Shown: piece after piece, positions 10,987 through 22,550 of the stretch
Position numbering within the stretch: position 1 is the stretch's first letter
How the letters are laid out: each line of letters opens with the position of its first letter
DNA from: Serratia marcescens
GTDB lineage: Bacteria > Pseudomonadota > Gammaproteobacteria > Enterobacterales > Enterobacteriaceae
Assembly: GCA_015548865.1 (NCBI GenBank)
Contig: JADMXW010000013.1
Location: 1 to 64,000 of the forward strand
Reading direction: 5' to 3'
Length of the DNA stretch: 64,000 nucleotides
Position numbers and translations under genes: made by a program
The notes under the pieces: model-generated
What the model saw: the letters and a program-made list of their open reading frames with translations, nothing else
Told to the model about the DNA's origin: nothing
The model's database searches: none

Positions 10987-11991
10987 CTATTCGTCTGGGT
11001 ACTCTGCAATGAAGCGTTCTACATCGTTCACCATCGATTCGGTACCGACAAAGAACGGGCAGCGCTGGTGCAATTTTTCCGGCATAATGTCGAGGATACG
11101 ACGTGCGCCATCGCTCGCTTTACCACCTGCTTGTTCCGCCAGGAATGCCATTGGGTTGCATTCGTACAGCAGACGCAGTTTACCTTTCGGATAGCTTGCG
11201 GTGCTGGGGTACAAATAGATGCCGCCTTTTAGCAGGTTACGGTGAAAATCTGCCACCAGTGAACCGATATAGCGCGACGTGTAAGGACGCAGTGTTGCTT
11301 CATCCTGCTCCTGACAGTACTTGATGTACTTCTTCACGCCCTGAGGGAATTTGATGTAGTTCCCTTCGTTAATCGAGTACATATTCCCTTTTTCCGGGAA
11401 ATGCACACGCTCGTGCGACAAACAGAAAACACCAAGAGAAGGATCGTAGGTAAAGGCATGAACACCGTGACCCGTGGTGTATACCAGCATGGTAGAAGAG
11501 CCGTATACGATATAACCCGCCGCCACCTGCTTGTTACCCGGTTGCAGGAAATCCGCTTCCGTTACCGGCGTTCCCAGCGGGGTAATACGACGATAGATGG
11601 AAAAAATGGTTCCAACAGAAACGTTAACATCAATGTTGGAAGAACCATCCAGCGGGTCCATCAACACCACATATTTGGCATTCAGACCACGGTCACCTTC
11701 GAAAATGACAATCTCATCTTCTTCTTCGGAGGCAATCCCTGCTACTTCACCACGCGCTTTCAGTGCCGCTTTCAGTTTTTCATTGGCATACAGATCCAGC
11801 TTCATCTGCACTTCGCCCTGAACGTTCGACACGCCACTGGTCCCGAGAATATCAACCAACCCCGCCTTGTTGATATCACGATGAATAATTTTGGCGCCCA
11901 GCTTGAGTGCGGACAACAGCGCGGTCAGTTCACCGGTTGCGTGAGAGAAATCGTGCTGTTTTTCGACGATAAATTCGCCTAACGTTTTCAT
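10987..11991 (-). CDS. fbp: Fructose-1,6-bisphosphatase, class I
   Basis: A 334-residue gluconeogenic enzyme that hydrolyses fructose 1,6-bisphosphate to fructose 6-phosphate. Metal-binding acidic residues lie in [11 protein letters not shown] and [16 protein letters not shown], and the substrate site lies in [19 protein letters not shown]. The start [15 protein letters not shown] matches E. coli Fbp (332 residues); the frame runs 13 codons further upstream without support. It is divergent from mpl, as in E. coli. Confidence 0.97.
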   Translation of the reverse strand: MKTLGEFIVEKQHDFSHATGELTALLSALKLGAKIIHRDINKAGLVDILGTSGVSNVQGEVQMKLDLYANEKLKAALKARGEVAGIASEEEDEIVIFEGDRGLNAKYVVLMDPLDGSSNIDVNVSVGTIFSIYRRITPLGTPVTEADFLQPGNKQVAAGYIVYGSSTMLVYTTGHGVHAFTYDPSLGVFCLSHERVHFPEKGNMYSINEGNYIKFPQGVKKYIKYCQEQDEATLRPYTSRYIGSLVADFHRNLLKGGIYLYPSTASYPKGKLRLLYECNPMAFLAEQAGGKASDGARRILDIMPEKLHQRCPFFVGTESMVNDVERFIAEYPDE

Positions 11992-12157
11992 AACACTATT
12001 CCAGAATCTACGAATGAAAAGCGGTTTCAATTTTTACCGCTCGTGTTTGCGCATGCAGTGTAGCCCAAACAGAAAGCCGCACCTAGTCAAATCCATTTCT
12101 TATGCGTAATTCAGGCGCTAGAATACGCGAAGACTTTCAGGAATCGATGGAAAATAT

Positions 12158-13549
12158 ATGCGTATTCATATTTTGGGCATCTGTGGCACCTTTATGGGCG
12201 GTCTGGCACTGCTCGCTCGCACACTGGGACATGAGGTTACCGGTTCTGATGCCAACGTCTATCCTCCGATGAGCACGTTGTTGGAAGAACAAGGCATCAC
12301 CCTCATTCAGGGATACGATCCAGCGCAACTGGAGCCTGCCCCCGACTTGGTGATCATTGGCAATGCCATGAGCCGCGGCAACCCCTGCGTTGAAACCGTG
12401 CTGGAAAAAAATATTCCCTATGTATCTGGGCCACAGTGGTTGCATGACGCCGTGCTTCGCGAGCGTTGGGTGATCGCCGTTGCGGGTACACACGGGAAAA
12501 CCACCACCGCAGGTATGGTGACCTGGATTCTGGAAGCCTGTGGCTATGAACCCGGATTCGTCATCGGCGGTGTTCCCGGTAATTTCACCGTTTCCGCTCG
12601 GCTGGGCAGCGGCACCTTTATGGTAGTGGAAGCCGACGAATATGACTGTGCGTTCTTCGACAAACGTTCAAAATTCGTTCACTATTCACCGCGTACGCTG
12701 ATCCTGAATAACCTTGAATTCGATCATGCAGATATTTTTGACGATCTGAAAGCCATTCAGAAACAGTTCCACCATCTGGTACGTTTGGTTCCTGGTACAG
12801 GAAAAATTATTTTTCCAGACAATGACTTACACCTAAAACAGGTGATGGGGATGGGGTGCTGGAGCGAGCAGGAGCTGGTGGGTGACGACGGTGTATGGAA
12901 AGCAAAAAAAGTCACGACAGATGCCAGCGAATTTCAGGTTTATCTGAACGATGAGTTGGTCGGAGAAGTGCGCTGGAAGCTAGTAGGCGAGCACAACATG
13001 CATAACGCGCTGATGGCCATCGCAGCCGCTCGCCATGTGGGCGTGCCTGCAGAAGAAGCCTGCCGTGCACTGGGCGGGTTCATCAATGCGCGCCGCCGCC
13101 TTGAACTACGCGGCACTGTCAACAATATCAGCGTCTATGATGATTTTGCTCATCACCCCACGGCGATTCTTGCCACGCTGGCTGCATTACGCAGCAAAGT
13201 GGGCGGAACGGCACGTATTCTGGCCGTGCTGGAACCGCGCTCCAACACCATGAAAATGGGCGTTATCAAGAATGAGTTAGCTCCGTCATTAGGTCGTGCA
13301 GATGAGGTGTTCCTGTTCCAGCCACAGCACATTCCGTGGCAGGTGGTTGAAGTGGCTGATGCCTGTGTGCAGCCCGCGCACTGGAGCGCAGATATCGACA
13401 CGCTGGTCGATATGATCGTCAAAACGGCTCAACCGGGAGATCATATTCTGGTGATGAGTAACGGTGGGTTCGGGAATATTCACAACACCTTGTTGGCCGC
13501 GTTAGAGAAGAAAGCAGCATCCGCTCAGGATGAAAGTGCTGTGCTGTAA
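12158..13549 (+). CDS. mpl: UDP-N-acetylmuramate:L-alanyl-gamma-D-glutamyl-meso-diaminopimelate ligase
   Basis: A 463-residue Mur ligase used in peptidoglycan recycling. It attaches recovered murein tripeptide to UDP-MurNAc in the cytosol. The Rossmann-like N-terminus is MRIHILGICGTFMGGLA, the P-loop is AGTHGKTTTAGM (about 109-120), and the central-domain EADEYDCAFFDKRSKF and HAD motifs are intact. Length matches E. coli (457). It ends at a bidirectional terminator shared with purA. Confidence 0.97.
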   Translation: MRIHILGICGTFMGGLALLARTLGHEVTGSDANVYPPMSTLLEEQGITLIQGYDPAQLEPAPDLVIIGNAMSRGNPCVETVLEKNIPYVSGPQWLHDAVLRERWVIAVAGTHGKTTTAGMVTWILEACGYEPGFVIGGVPGNFTVSARLGSGTFMVVEADEYDCAFFDKRSKFVHYSPRTLILNNLEFDHADIFDDLKAIQKQFHHLVRLVPGTGKIIFPDNDLHLKQVMGMGCWSEQELVGDDGVWKAKKVTTDASEFQVYLNDELVGEVRWKLVGEHNMHNALMAIAAARHVGVPAEEACRALGGFINARRRLELRGTVNNISVYDDFAHHPTAILATLAALRSKVGGTARILAVLEPRSNTMKMGVIKNELAPSLGRADEVFLFQPQHIPWQVVEVADACVQPAHWSADIDTLVDMIVKTAQPGDHILVMSNGGFGNIHNTLLAALEKKAASAQDESAVL

Positions 13550-13566
13550 AACGGAACTAAAAAGAC

Positions 13567-13594
13567 AAAAAAGGACGGTTTCCCGTCCTTTTTT
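13567..13594. terminator. Bidirectional terminator between mpl and purA
   Basis: AAAAAAGGACGG and CCGTCCTTTTTT form a 12-bp symmetrical stem around TTTC, serving the two convergent genes. Confidence 0.92.
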
Positions 13595-13622
13595 CGTTTA
13601 AGCGCTTAATGTAACGTAAACA

Positions 13623-14954
<1,332 letters not shown>

Positions 14955-15019
14955 CTATCATCCTACTTGGATGCTTTCAGTACTTTTAGCATACGTTTGC
15001 GCACATTTTTTGATGCAAT

Positions 15020-15220
15020 TTAGCTTCCAGCGCGATGACGCAACATGTAGTAGATCACAACGCCGGCAACCACTAATCCACCGCCAAAACGACGCAAAAG
15101 CGTATCGGGCTGTTGTGCCATCGCCAGAATCATGCGACGCCAGATCCGTGGAAACAGCAGCGGTCCTAGCCCCTCAACGATCAAGACCAAGCCCAACGCC
15201 AGCCAAATAGTGATACTCAT
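15020..15220 (-). CDS. yjeT: YjeT-like small membrane protein (DUF2065)
   Basis: A 66-residue protein with two predicted membrane helices (about 4-20 and 43-60) around a short basic loop containing FPRIWRRMI. Sequence and length match E. coli YjeT (65), including EGLGPLLFPR and LRRFGGGLVVAGVVIYYML. Function unknown. The start at MSITIWLALG fits the family. It lies between hflC and purA as in E. coli, separated from hflC by repeats and a terminator. Confidence 0.88.
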   Translation of the reverse strand: MSITIWLALGLVLIVEGLGPLLFPRIWRRMILAMAQQPDTLLRRFGGGLVVAGVVIYYMLRHRAGS

Positions 15221-15252
15221 AGCCACTCCGATGGAAAATTTTGCTACTAAAA

Positions 15253-15276
15253 AAGCCCGTATAATCATACGGGCTT
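15253..15276 (-). terminator. Terminator after hflC, copy 1 of a paired palindrome
   Basis: Read on the minus strand this is AAGCCCGTAT, loop, ATACGGGCTT and then a T-run, a good intrinsic terminator ahead of yjeT. An almost identical palindrome lies at 15418-15441. Confidence 0.8.
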
Positions 15277-15309
15277 GAAGCTGCTGACAAAGTCACTTTA
15301 CCTCGTCAT

Positions 15310-15441
15310 CCTCGGCGAAAGCCGGTGAGCTCTACCAGAAGAAACGCGTTTCACCTGAAAAAGATTCCCACCTTCGCAGGAATGACGGTGGGAATAAGGT
15401 TGTTCGTCATCTGTCTGAAGCCCGTATGATCATACGGGCTT
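15310..15441. repeat. Intergenic palindromes between yjeT and hflC
   Basis: The segment holds a hairpin ATTCCCACC / GGTGGGAAT (15364-15394) around TTCGCAGGAATGAC, a common dispersed bacterial intergenic repeat type, and a perfect 24-bp palindrome at 15418-15441 with arms AAGCCCGTATGA. The latter repeats the terminator stem at 15253-15276 about 165 bp away. Confidence 0.7.
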
Positions 15442-15464
15442 GTAATGAAAAACATTAACAACGA

Positions 15465-16454
15465 TTAACGAGCAAGAGACGTCGCTGGTGAACGCATATA
15501 ACGGAAGAAGTCGCTATCCGGGCTAAGCACCATAACGTCCTGATTATCGTTGAAGCTTGCTTCATACGCACGCAGGCTACGAATAAAGGCATAGAAGTTC
15601 GGATCTTCACTAAATGCGTTAGCAAAAAGTTTGGCCGCTTCTGCATCCCCTTCACCGCGCATGATCAGTGCTTCACGTTCAGCTTCTGCCAACGTGCGGG
15701 TCACCAGATAATCTGCCGCAGCTTTCAATTTCTCAGCCTGCTCCTGACCTTGAGAACGGTGACGACGGGCAACCGCTTCACGTTCTGCACGCATACGGGC
15801 AAAGATCGCATCCGACACTTCCGTCGGCAGGTTGATCTGCTTGATACGTACGTCGATCACCTCAATACCCAGTGCTGCCATACTGTTCGGGTTGATATGG
15901 GGTTGCGCACCTTTGGTCTCTTGCTCCACACGCGCAGCAGCAGAGGCAATCGCGCTATCTGCTTCAGTGGTTTCGCCCGTACCAGTGTTCAACGCTTCAC
16001 GAACGTCGGACATCAGTCGACCACGGGAATCGGTCACAATACCACGCACGTCCAAACGGCCAATCTCAGAACGCAAACGGTCACTGAACTTACGTTTAAG
16101 CAGCACTTCCGCCTGAGAAATGTCCCCACCGCCTGTTGCCAGGTAGTAACGGCTAAAATCACTGATACGCCATTTGATGTAAGAATCCACGATCAGGTCT
16201 TTCTGCTCCGAAGTAATGAAGCGATCGGCCTGATTTTCCATGGTTTGGATACGCGCATCCAACGTCTTCACGGTATCAATAAACGGCACTTTGAACTGCA
16301 AGCCCGGCGAATAGATAACGGGCTTGTTCTCGCCATCGCGCAATACTTTGCCAAAGCGCATCACGATCCCACGTTGGCCTTCCTGCACCACAAACACTGA
16401 GGCATAGAGCGCCATCAGCACCAGGACGAGGATAAAAACGATAGACTTACGCAT
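15465..16454 (-). CDS. hflC: HflC, regulator of FtsH protease
   Basis: A 329-residue SPFH/band-7 protein. It has one N-terminal membrane anchor (SIVFILVLVLMALYASVFVV) and the rest lies in the periplasm. With HflK it forms a large cage around FtsH and modulates turnover of membrane proteins and lambda CII. SPFH features include VQEGQRGIVMRFGKV near the start and RAEREAVARRHRSQGQEQAE in the coiled coil. It starts two bases after the hflK stop, so translation is coupled. E. coli HflC has 334 residues. Confidence 0.96.
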   Translation of the reverse strand: MRKSIVFILVLVLMALYASVFVVQEGQRGIVMRFGKVLRDGENKPVIYSPGLQFKVPFIDTVKTLDARIQTMENQADRFITSEQKDLIVDSYIKWRISDFSRYYLATGGGDISQAEVLLKRKFSDRLRSEIGRLDVRGIVTDSRGRLMSDVREALNTGTGETTEADSAIASAAARVEQETKGAQPHINPNSMAALGIEVIDVRIKQINLPTEVSDAIFARMRAEREAVARRHRSQGQEQAEKLKAAADYLVTRTLAEAEREALIMRGEGDAEAAKLFANAFSEDPNFYAFIRSLRAYEASFNDNQDVMVLSPDSDFFRYMRSPATSLAR

Positions 16455-16456
16455 TA

Positions 16457-17704
16457 TTATTCTCTCCCAAAATCACGCTGCGCGTTTGCGCGACGCTGGT
16501 CCATGACGGTTCCACCCGTGCTGGTGCGGGTTTGTCCGGTGGTAGCACTGTTATTATTCGGTGCCGGAGGCAAACGCATCGGCGCAGCCGTAGTGTTACT
16601 GGTTGTATTACCGCTGGTATTACCTGTCTGACCACGCATCAGTTGATCCAACGGCAGTACCATCAGGCTATTGCCTTTGTCATTAACCAGCACTTTCCGG
16701 GTATGGCCCAGCACGCGTTCCATGCTTTCGATATAGAGACGCTCACGCGTGATTTCTGGCGCAGCTTTATACTCTGGCAGGATCTTGGCAAAGCGAGCCA
16801 CTTCCCCCTGAGCTTCAAGCGTAATACGAGCGCGATAAGCGCGCGCTTCTTCCAACACACGTTGAGCCTGACCATTCGCACGCGGCTGCACTTCGTTGGC
16901 ATAGGCCTCCGCTTCACGAATGTATTGCTGTTCGTTCTCACGCGCGGCAATCGCGTCATCAAACGCGGCCTTCACTTCTTCCGGCGGACGCGCGGCTTGG
17001 AAGTTGACGTCCAGCAGGGTTAACCCCATATCGTACGGACGAATGGTTTCTTCCAATACGCGTTGCGTATCAGTACGTACAATGGAGCGTCCTTCAGTAA
17101 GGATTTTGTCCATGGTGTATTTACCGATAACGCCACGCAGAGCGCTGTCGGTGGCCTGACGCAGACTGTCATCGGCGTTGGTGACGCTAAATAGATAACG
17201 CTCTGGCTCCGTCACGCGATACTGAACGTTCATCTCCACGCGTACCACGTTTTCATCTGACGTGAGCATCACGCCTGATGTAGCCAATTCGCGCACAGAC
17301 TCCACGTTTACCGCACGAACAGAGTCGATAAATGTCGGCTTCCAGTTCAGACCCGGCCCCACCAGGTGACTAAACTTACCAAAGCGTGTCACCACGCCGC
17401 GTTCCGCTTCTCGGATAGTATAAAAGCCGCTTGCAGCCCAAATGACCACCGCTGCCACCGCGACAATACCAAATACCCGGCCACCCAAACCGCTGCCAGA
17501 GGTACCACCACCGTTACCTGAATTCTTACTTCCGCCCAGTTCACCCAGCTTTTTGCTGAGTTTGCGGAAGATATCATCCAGATCGGGAGGACCTTGATCC
17601 CGGCCGCCTTTATTATTGTTTCCGCCAGAGTTGCCGCCTTGATTATTGCTGCTCCCCCACGGGTCGCGGTCCTGTCCGTTATTACCGGGCTGATTCCACG
17701 CCAT
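16457..17704 (-). CDS. hflK: HflK, regulator of FtsH protease
   Basis: A 415-residue partner of HflC. The N-terminal ~75 residues are cytosolic, rich in Gly/Asn and low-complexity (NNQGGNSGGNNNKGGRDQG). One membrane helix follows at about 79-96, then the SPFH domain (YTIREAERGVVTRFGKF) and a long coiled coil. The C-terminus is Asn/Thr-rich. HflKC cages FtsH in the inner membrane. hflX lies upstream on the same strand, as in the E. coli hfq-hflX-hflK-hflC operon. Confidence 0.96.
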   Translation of the reverse strand: MAWNQPGNNGQDRDPWGSSNNQGGNSGGNNNKGGRDQGPPDLDDIFRKLSKKLGELGGSKNSGNGGGTSGSGLGGRVFGIVAVAAVVIWAASGFYTIREAERGVVTRFGKFSHLVGPGLNWKPTFIDSVRAVNVESVRELATSGVMLTSDENVVRVEMNVQYRVTEPERYLFSVTNADDSLRQATDSALRGVIGKYTMDKILTEGRSIVRTDTQRVLEETIRPYDMGLTLLDVNFQAARPPEEVKAAFDDAIAARENEQQYIREAEAYANEVQPRANGQAQRVLEEARAYRARITLEAQGEVARFAKILPEYKAAPEITRERLYIESMERVLGHTRKVLVNDKGNSLMVLPLDQLMRGQTGNTSGNTTSNTTAAPMRLPPAPNNNSATTGQTRTSTGGTVMDQRRANAQRDFGRE

Positions 17705-17831
17705 GTTTTAGCTCCATTCTTTTATGATTGGTGTTCTTCAGGTTCAATATCCCAGAGTCCGCGGAACTATTCTGGTGTCAACAATGATTCCGGTGTCAAC
17801 CACGATGCGCGTATCCACCATAATGCCGATG

Positions 17832-19112
17832 TTAAACCACATAATCCGCGAGTTCTTGCTCTTGTTTACAAAGACGACGCCAGTCCACCATCGGCATGCG
17901 CACGATAAGACCGACATGACCGTCTTCCTCAATCCATTCTTTTTCTATTGCCTGAAGCTGGTAAAAACGACTACGAAGGCGTCCTGCCTGCGGAGGAAGG
18001 CTCAGAGAATAATGTGCGATGTCCCCTGACAGCCGCTCCGTTAATGCCTGAAATAACAACGAAATCCCGTCACCTGTCTGGGCAGAAAGCCATACCCTGA
18101 CCGGCACATTCTCTTCGTTGCGATCGATACGCGGAACGAAACCGTCCAGCATGTCGATTTTGTTCATCACGAGCAGAACAGGGATCTCATCAGCTTCGAT
18201 CTCTGCCAGCACTTCGTTTACCGCCGCAATATTCTCATCGATACGAGTATCGGCTGCATCCACTAAGTGCAACAGCAAAGACGCCTGACGCGTTTCCTGC
18301 AATGTCGCTTTAAACGCCGCCACCAAATCGTGCGGCAAGTGACGAATAAACCCTACGGTATCGGCCAACACCGTATCCCCCACGTCCGCGACATTAATAC
18401 GTCGTAACGTGGGATCCAACGTCGCAAACAGCTGATCGGCAGCATAGACGCCTGCCGCTGTCATTTCGTTAAACAGGGTGGATTTTCCAGCGTTGGTGTA
18501 GCCTACCAGCGCAACCGTGGGTACATCCGCGCGCATTCTGGCGCGACGTCCTTGCTCACGCTGCTTTTCCACACGCTCAAGGCGGGACAGAATTTGGCTG
18601 ATACGGTTACGCAATAAGCGACGGTCAGTTTCGAGCTGAGTTTCACCCGGCCCACGCAGGCCAATCCCCCCTTTCTGGCGTTCAAGGTGCGTCCATCCCC
18701 TTACCAATCGCGTGGCAAGATGACGCAACTGCGCCAGTTCAACCTGCAATTTCCCCTCGTGAGTACGCGCACGCTGGGCAAAGATATCCAAAATCAATCC
18801 GGTTCTGTCGATAACACGGCATTCGCACAAACGTTCAAGGTTACGCTCTTGGGCTGGCGTCAATGCATGATTAAACAACACAACAAAAGCGTCGGTGGCT
18901 TTCACCGCCTGCGCAATCTCTTCAGCCTTACCTTCACCCACAAAATACTTGGAGTGCGGTGCCTTACGGCTACCCGTGATCACCTGCAATGACTCAATAC
19001 CGGCGGAAGAAACCAGAGATTCAAACTCCAGCAAATCGTCCGTATCTTTGTCTTGCGAGAAATAAATATGAACCAGTACGGCTCGTTCACCGGCTTCATA
19101 ACGGTCAAACAA
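17832..19112 (-). CDS. hflX: Ribosome-associated GTPase HflX
   Basis: A 426-residue GTPase, the same length as E. coli HflX. It splits stalled 70S ribosomes during heat stress. The N-terminal HflX domain includes [20 protein letters not shown], then a glycine-rich linker [20 protein letters not shown]. The G domain has GYTNAGKST (about 200), [14 protein letters not shown] and NKID. It sits between hfq and hflK. The 127-bp gap to hflK suggests an extra internal promoter is possible. Confidence 0.97.
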   Translation of the reverse strand: MFDRYEAGERAVLVHIYFSQDKDTDDLLEFESLVSSAGIESLQVITGSRKAPHSKYFVGEGKAEEIAQAVKATDAFVVLFNHALTPAQERNLERLCECRVIDRTGLILDIFAQRARTHEGKLQVELAQLRHLATRLVRGWTHLERQKGGIGLRGPGETQLETDRRLLRNRISQILSRLERVEKQREQGRRARMRADVPTVALVGYTNAGKSTLFNEMTAAGVYAADQLFATLDPTLRRINVADVGDTVLADTVGFIRHLPHDLVAAFKATLQETRQASLLLHLVDAADTRIDENIAAVNEVLAEIEADEIPVLLVMNKIDMLDGFVPRIDRNEENVPVRVWLSAQTGDGISLLFQALTERLSGDIAHYSLSLPPQAGRLRSRFYQLQAIEKEWIEEDGHVGLIVRMPMVDWRRLCKQEQELADYVV

Positions 19113-19204
19113 ACGTGCGACCTCTCAAACAAACGAAAAACACCCTGGTGGAAAGCAATAGCGATGTGTAAAAACTCTCCACCGGGGTGAAAGCGCAATA
19201 CGCG

Positions 19205-19504
19205 TTATTCCGCGTCATCGCTATCCTGCGCCGACGACTGCTGATTTGCAGACGCTCCGCCATGGTAGTTGCTGGTACCAGGGTTATTACTGTGATGGGA
19301 TACCGGACGAGACGGCACCACGGTGGAGATAGCGTGCTTATACACCATCTGACTAACCGTATTTTTCAACAAAATAACGAACTGATCGAAAGACTCGATC
19401 TGGCCCTGCAACTTGATACCATTCACCAAATAAATAGAAACCGGAACACGTTCGCGACGCAGTGCGTTCAGGAACGGGTCTTGCAAAGATTGCCCCTTAG
19501 CCAT
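19205..19504 (-). CDS. hfq: RNA chaperone Hfq
   Basis: A 99-residue Sm-like hexameric RNA chaperone that pairs small RNAs with mRNAs. The Sm1 region ([20 protein letters not shown] through [18 protein letters not shown]) and the Sm2 motif VYKHAIS are intact. The flexible C-terminal tail is rich in Ser/Asn/Gln and slightly shorter than in E. coli (102). Order miaA-hfq-hflX is conserved. Confidence 0.98.
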   Translation of the reverse strand: MAKGQSLQDPFLNALRRERVPVSIYLVNGIKLQGQIESFDQFVILLKNTVSQMVYKHAISTVVPSRPVSHHSNNPGTSNYHGGASANQQSSAQDSDDAE

Positions 19505-19653
19505 TCTATATTTTCCTTATTTGCTTGTTGTTTGTAACAAAGAACCTCAAGGCTCTAAAATAATGATGTGAAAAAATTGTGCGCTGAGACTTGCCAATTG
19601 TACACAATCGGCCACCCTATGCACTAACTATGCGCGCGTTATAAACACACGCA

Positions 19654-20598
19654 TCAGGGTGCTTGCACCACCGCCATCACACGTTTAAACGCATCTTGGG
19701 GTTTTTCACTGTCCAACCAATGGACGTTGTCCCAACCACGCAACCATGTCATCTGACGTTTTGCCAGTTGACGTGTCGCGCAAATACCGCGAAACACCAT
19801 CTCATCGTAATCAATCTCGCCAGATAAATATGACCACATTTGGCGATAACCAACACAACGAACAGACGGTAAATCCTTATGTAAATCGCTCCGGGCAAAG
19901 AGCGAACGAACTTCCGTCTCAAATCCTGCCGCCAACATTTGTTTAAAACGCAGCGCAATACGCTCATGCAACAACTCGCGCGTTACCGGGGCGATCGCAA
20001 ACTGATGCACACGGTAAGGCAATGACTCACCCGCTGTTTTTGTCAGTTCAGTTAAAGTGTTACCTGAAACGAAAAAAACTTCCAGTGCCCGGCACAGTCT
20101 CTGCGGATCATTTGGATGAATCCGAGCCCCAGCAACGGGATCAATCTCACATAATTGGCGGTGAAGCGCTTCCCATCCCTGCTCATTTGCCTGCGCTTCT
20201 ATACGCTGACGCACGGCCATATCGGCTGATGGCAGCGGCGACAATCCCTCCAACAATGCTTTGAAATACAGCATTGTTCCTCCAACCAGCAGGGGAATGC
20301 GCCCAGAAGCAGTAATCTCTGCCATCTCCCTTAACGCATCACGGCGAAAGTCTGCGGCGGAATAGGCCTGCGTCGGGTCGAGAATATCAATCAGACGGTG
20401 CGGTGCCTGAGCCAGCTCCTCTGCGCTAGGTTTAGCGCTGCCAATATCCATTCCTTTGTAGATAAGGGCGGAGTCCACACTAATCAACTCGACGGGCAAT
20501 GATTGTCGCAACGCCATCGCCAGCGCAGTTTTCCCTGACGCCGTCGGCCCCATGATAAAAATAGCTGGAGGGTGGGCAGTGCTTGATACTTCATTCAT
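19654..20598 (-). CDS. miaA: tRNA dimethylallyltransferase
   Basis: A 314-residue enzyme that adds the dimethylallyl group to A37 of tRNAs reading UNN codons. The P-loop [12 protein letters not shown] is at 17-28, with the [18 protein letters not shown] segment after it. The C-terminal [14 protein letters not shown] motif contacts tRNA. Its start overlaps the mutL stop by four bases. It is the third gene of the amiB-mutL-miaA-hfq superoperon. Confidence 0.97.
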   Translation of the reverse strand: MNEVSSTAHPPAIFIMGPTASGKTALAMALRQSLPVELISVDSALIYKGMDIGSAKPSAEELAQAPHRLIDILDPTQAYSAADFRRDALREMAEITASGRIPLLVGGTMLYFKALLEGLSPLPSADMAVRQRIEAQANEQGWEALHRQLCEIDPVAGARIHPNDPQRLCRALEVFFVSGNTLTELTKTAGESLPYRVHQFAIAPVTRELLHERIALRFKQMLAAGFETEVRSLFARSDLHKDLPSVRCVGYRQMWSYLSGEIDYDEMVFRGICATRQLAKRQMTWLRGWDNVHWLDSEKPQDAFKRVMAVVQAP

Positions 20599-22508
20599 TC
20601 TTTCAAAGCCTTAATAGCCTCTTCCACGTTAACTCGCTGCAGCAGAGACGCGGGCGGCTTTTTCGGTAGCTCCGGACAAAGGCGCTCTATTTCCGTCAAC
20701 AGTTGTATTGCCTGCGCCTGACTCCAACGCTCATGGTCACCGTCCAGTTGCTCTGATAGCCAGGTCGCCAGTTGCTCGGGAGCACAATCTTGTTGCTGAG
20801 CAAGATAGCCTAACAGCTCAGAAATCAAGTTTTGTAAATTTTGTTGGCGCAATGGTAAAGGTACAGCACGCAATAGCGCCCGCTGAGACTCCAGCGCAAT
20901 ATCAATACCGAACTGCATCAATAACGCTTGGTGACGCAAGAGCGCTTCACGCTCATTTTTCTCCACCGTCAATCGCTGTGGAATCAGCAACGGCTGGGGA
21001 CGCAACCCTTGTTCCGGCGGCAACAACTGCGCACGCTTAAGGTAGCGCTCAGCATGGGTCAGGGACACCATCGCCAACCCGTGCTGGTACTCTACCAGCG
21101 CGAAACTGGGCGGAAACACGGTTAACAGACGGCCAAACCCTTGAGTGACGCTGACAGGCTCCAGATCTGGCGCTGAGACAGGTGCTGTGGCGTCGTTACA
21201 TTCTTGAACTGCCTCGGCTGCCGGCGCGGTTTTCAATAACGTCTGATAAAGCTCGCCCTGTTTTTTCTGGTACGTAGCACCGGCTGTAGGCATTTGCCCC
21301 CGACCATGCGTTTGGGATACGCGAGGCTGATACGTCGCAGTATTCTCCTTCAACTGACGCGTCGGAATGTCTGCCGTTTGTGGAGAAGCATGCTCCACCT
21401 CGCGTGCGGGCTGAGCAAATTGGTTTTCCCCTGCGGCGGTACGATTTTCCGGCTGCCATGACACGGCATCCGTAGTCGCATTTGGCATCACAGCCGCCAG
21501 CGGCAACTCAGATGCCTGCTGCAATACGCTCACCACAGCCTGGTAGATAAAATCGTGCACCAAACGCGATTGATGGAAACGCACTTCGTGCTTGGCAGGG
21601 TGCACATTTACGTCGACCTGATGCGGATCCACTTCAAGAAACAACAGATAGGCTGGCTGTTGCTCGCCGCTGAGGCTGTCTTGATAAGCCTGACGGATAG
21701 CATGATTAATTAACCGATCGCGCATCATGCGTTGATTCACATAGCAATATTGCATGTCGGTCAACTGCTTTGCGCCCTCAGGATCGACGACCCAGCCGTG
21801 GATCGCCAAATCGCCGTGCTGCCAGGAAATACGTAACGCATGCTGCAAAAATAGCGGGCCACAAATACTGCCGACGCGGCGCTCATGCTGGGATTCTTCC
21901 GGCGCGGCACGATATTGGCGGATCATTTTACCGTTATGGTTGAGAGTGATGGCCACATCAAAGCGAGCCAGCGCGATGCGCCGCACCACTTCATCAATAT
22001 GAGCAAACTCTGTTTTTTCTGTGCGCAAGAATTTACGACGTGCGGGGGTGTTGTAGAACAAATCGAGTACTTCCAGTGTGGTACCCACCGGGTGTGCAGC
22101 CGGTTTTACCGTCACCGCCATGTCGCGGCCTTCTGCATACGCCTGCCACGCCTCGTTCTGCTCTGCGGTGCGGGAGGTCAGCGTCAAACGCGAGACAGAG
22201 CTGATACTCGCCAGCGCCTCGCCGCGAAAGCCCAGGCTAATAATCGCTTCAAGATCGTCCAACGTAGCAATTTTGCTGGTCGCATGACGCGCCAGCGCCA
22301 GCGCCAGATCGTCTTTGCCAATTCCGGCACCGTTGTCGCGAATTCGAATGCGTTTTGCCCCACCCCGATCGATATCGATATCAATTCGGGTCGCCCCAGC
22401 ATCAAGACTGTTCTCCACCAGTTCCTTCACCACAGAAGCTGGGCGTTCCACCACTTCTCCTGCGGCAATCTGGTTAGCCAGTTGGGGGGGCAGAACCTGA
22501 ATCGGCAT
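20595..22508 (-). CDS. mutL: DNA mismatch repair protein MutL
   Basis: A 637-residue GHKL ATPase that couples MutS mismatch recognition to MutH and UvrD. N-terminal ATPase motifs are [34 protein letters not shown] and [13 protein letters not shown]. The middle linker is low complexity (about 340-440, rich in Ala/Gln/Thr). The C-terminal dimerisation domain has no DQHA(X)2E endonuclease motif, as expected for a species that relies on MutH. It is a little longer than E. coli MutL (615), through the linker. Confidence 0.97.
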   Translation of the reverse strand: MPIQVLPPQLANQIAAGEVVERPASVVKELVENSLDAGATRIDIDIDRGGAKRIRIRDNGAGIGKDDLALALARHATSKIATLDDLEAIISLGFRGEALASISSVSRLTLTSRTAEQNEAWQAYAEGRDMAVTVKPAAHPVGTTLEVLDLFYNTPARRKFLRTEKTEFAHIDEVVRRIALARFDVAITLNHNGKMIRQYRAAPEESQHERRVGSICGPLFLQHALRISWQHGDLAIHGWVVDPEGAKQLTDMQYCYVNQRMMRDRLINHAIRQAYQDSLSGEQQPAYLLFLEVDPHQVDVNVHPAKHEVRFHQSRLVHDFIYQAVVSVLQQASELPLAAVMPNATTDAVSWQPENRTAAGENQFAQPAREVEHASPQTADIPTRQLKENTATYQPRVSQTHGRGQMPTAGATYQKKQGELYQTLLKTAPAAEAVQECNDATAPVSAPDLEPVSVTQGFGRLLTVFPPSFALVEYQHGLAMVSLTHAERYLKRAQLLPPEQGLRPQPLLIPQRLTVEKNEREALLRHQALLMQFGIDIALESQRALLRAVPLPLRQQNLQNLISELLGYLAQQQDCAPEQLATWLSEQLDGDHERWSQAQAIQLLTEIERLCPELPKKPPASLLQRVNVEEAIKALKE

Positions 22509-22550
22509 GCGAGTTCCTCTGTTATCAACGCGTTATCATCGCGAATGGCA

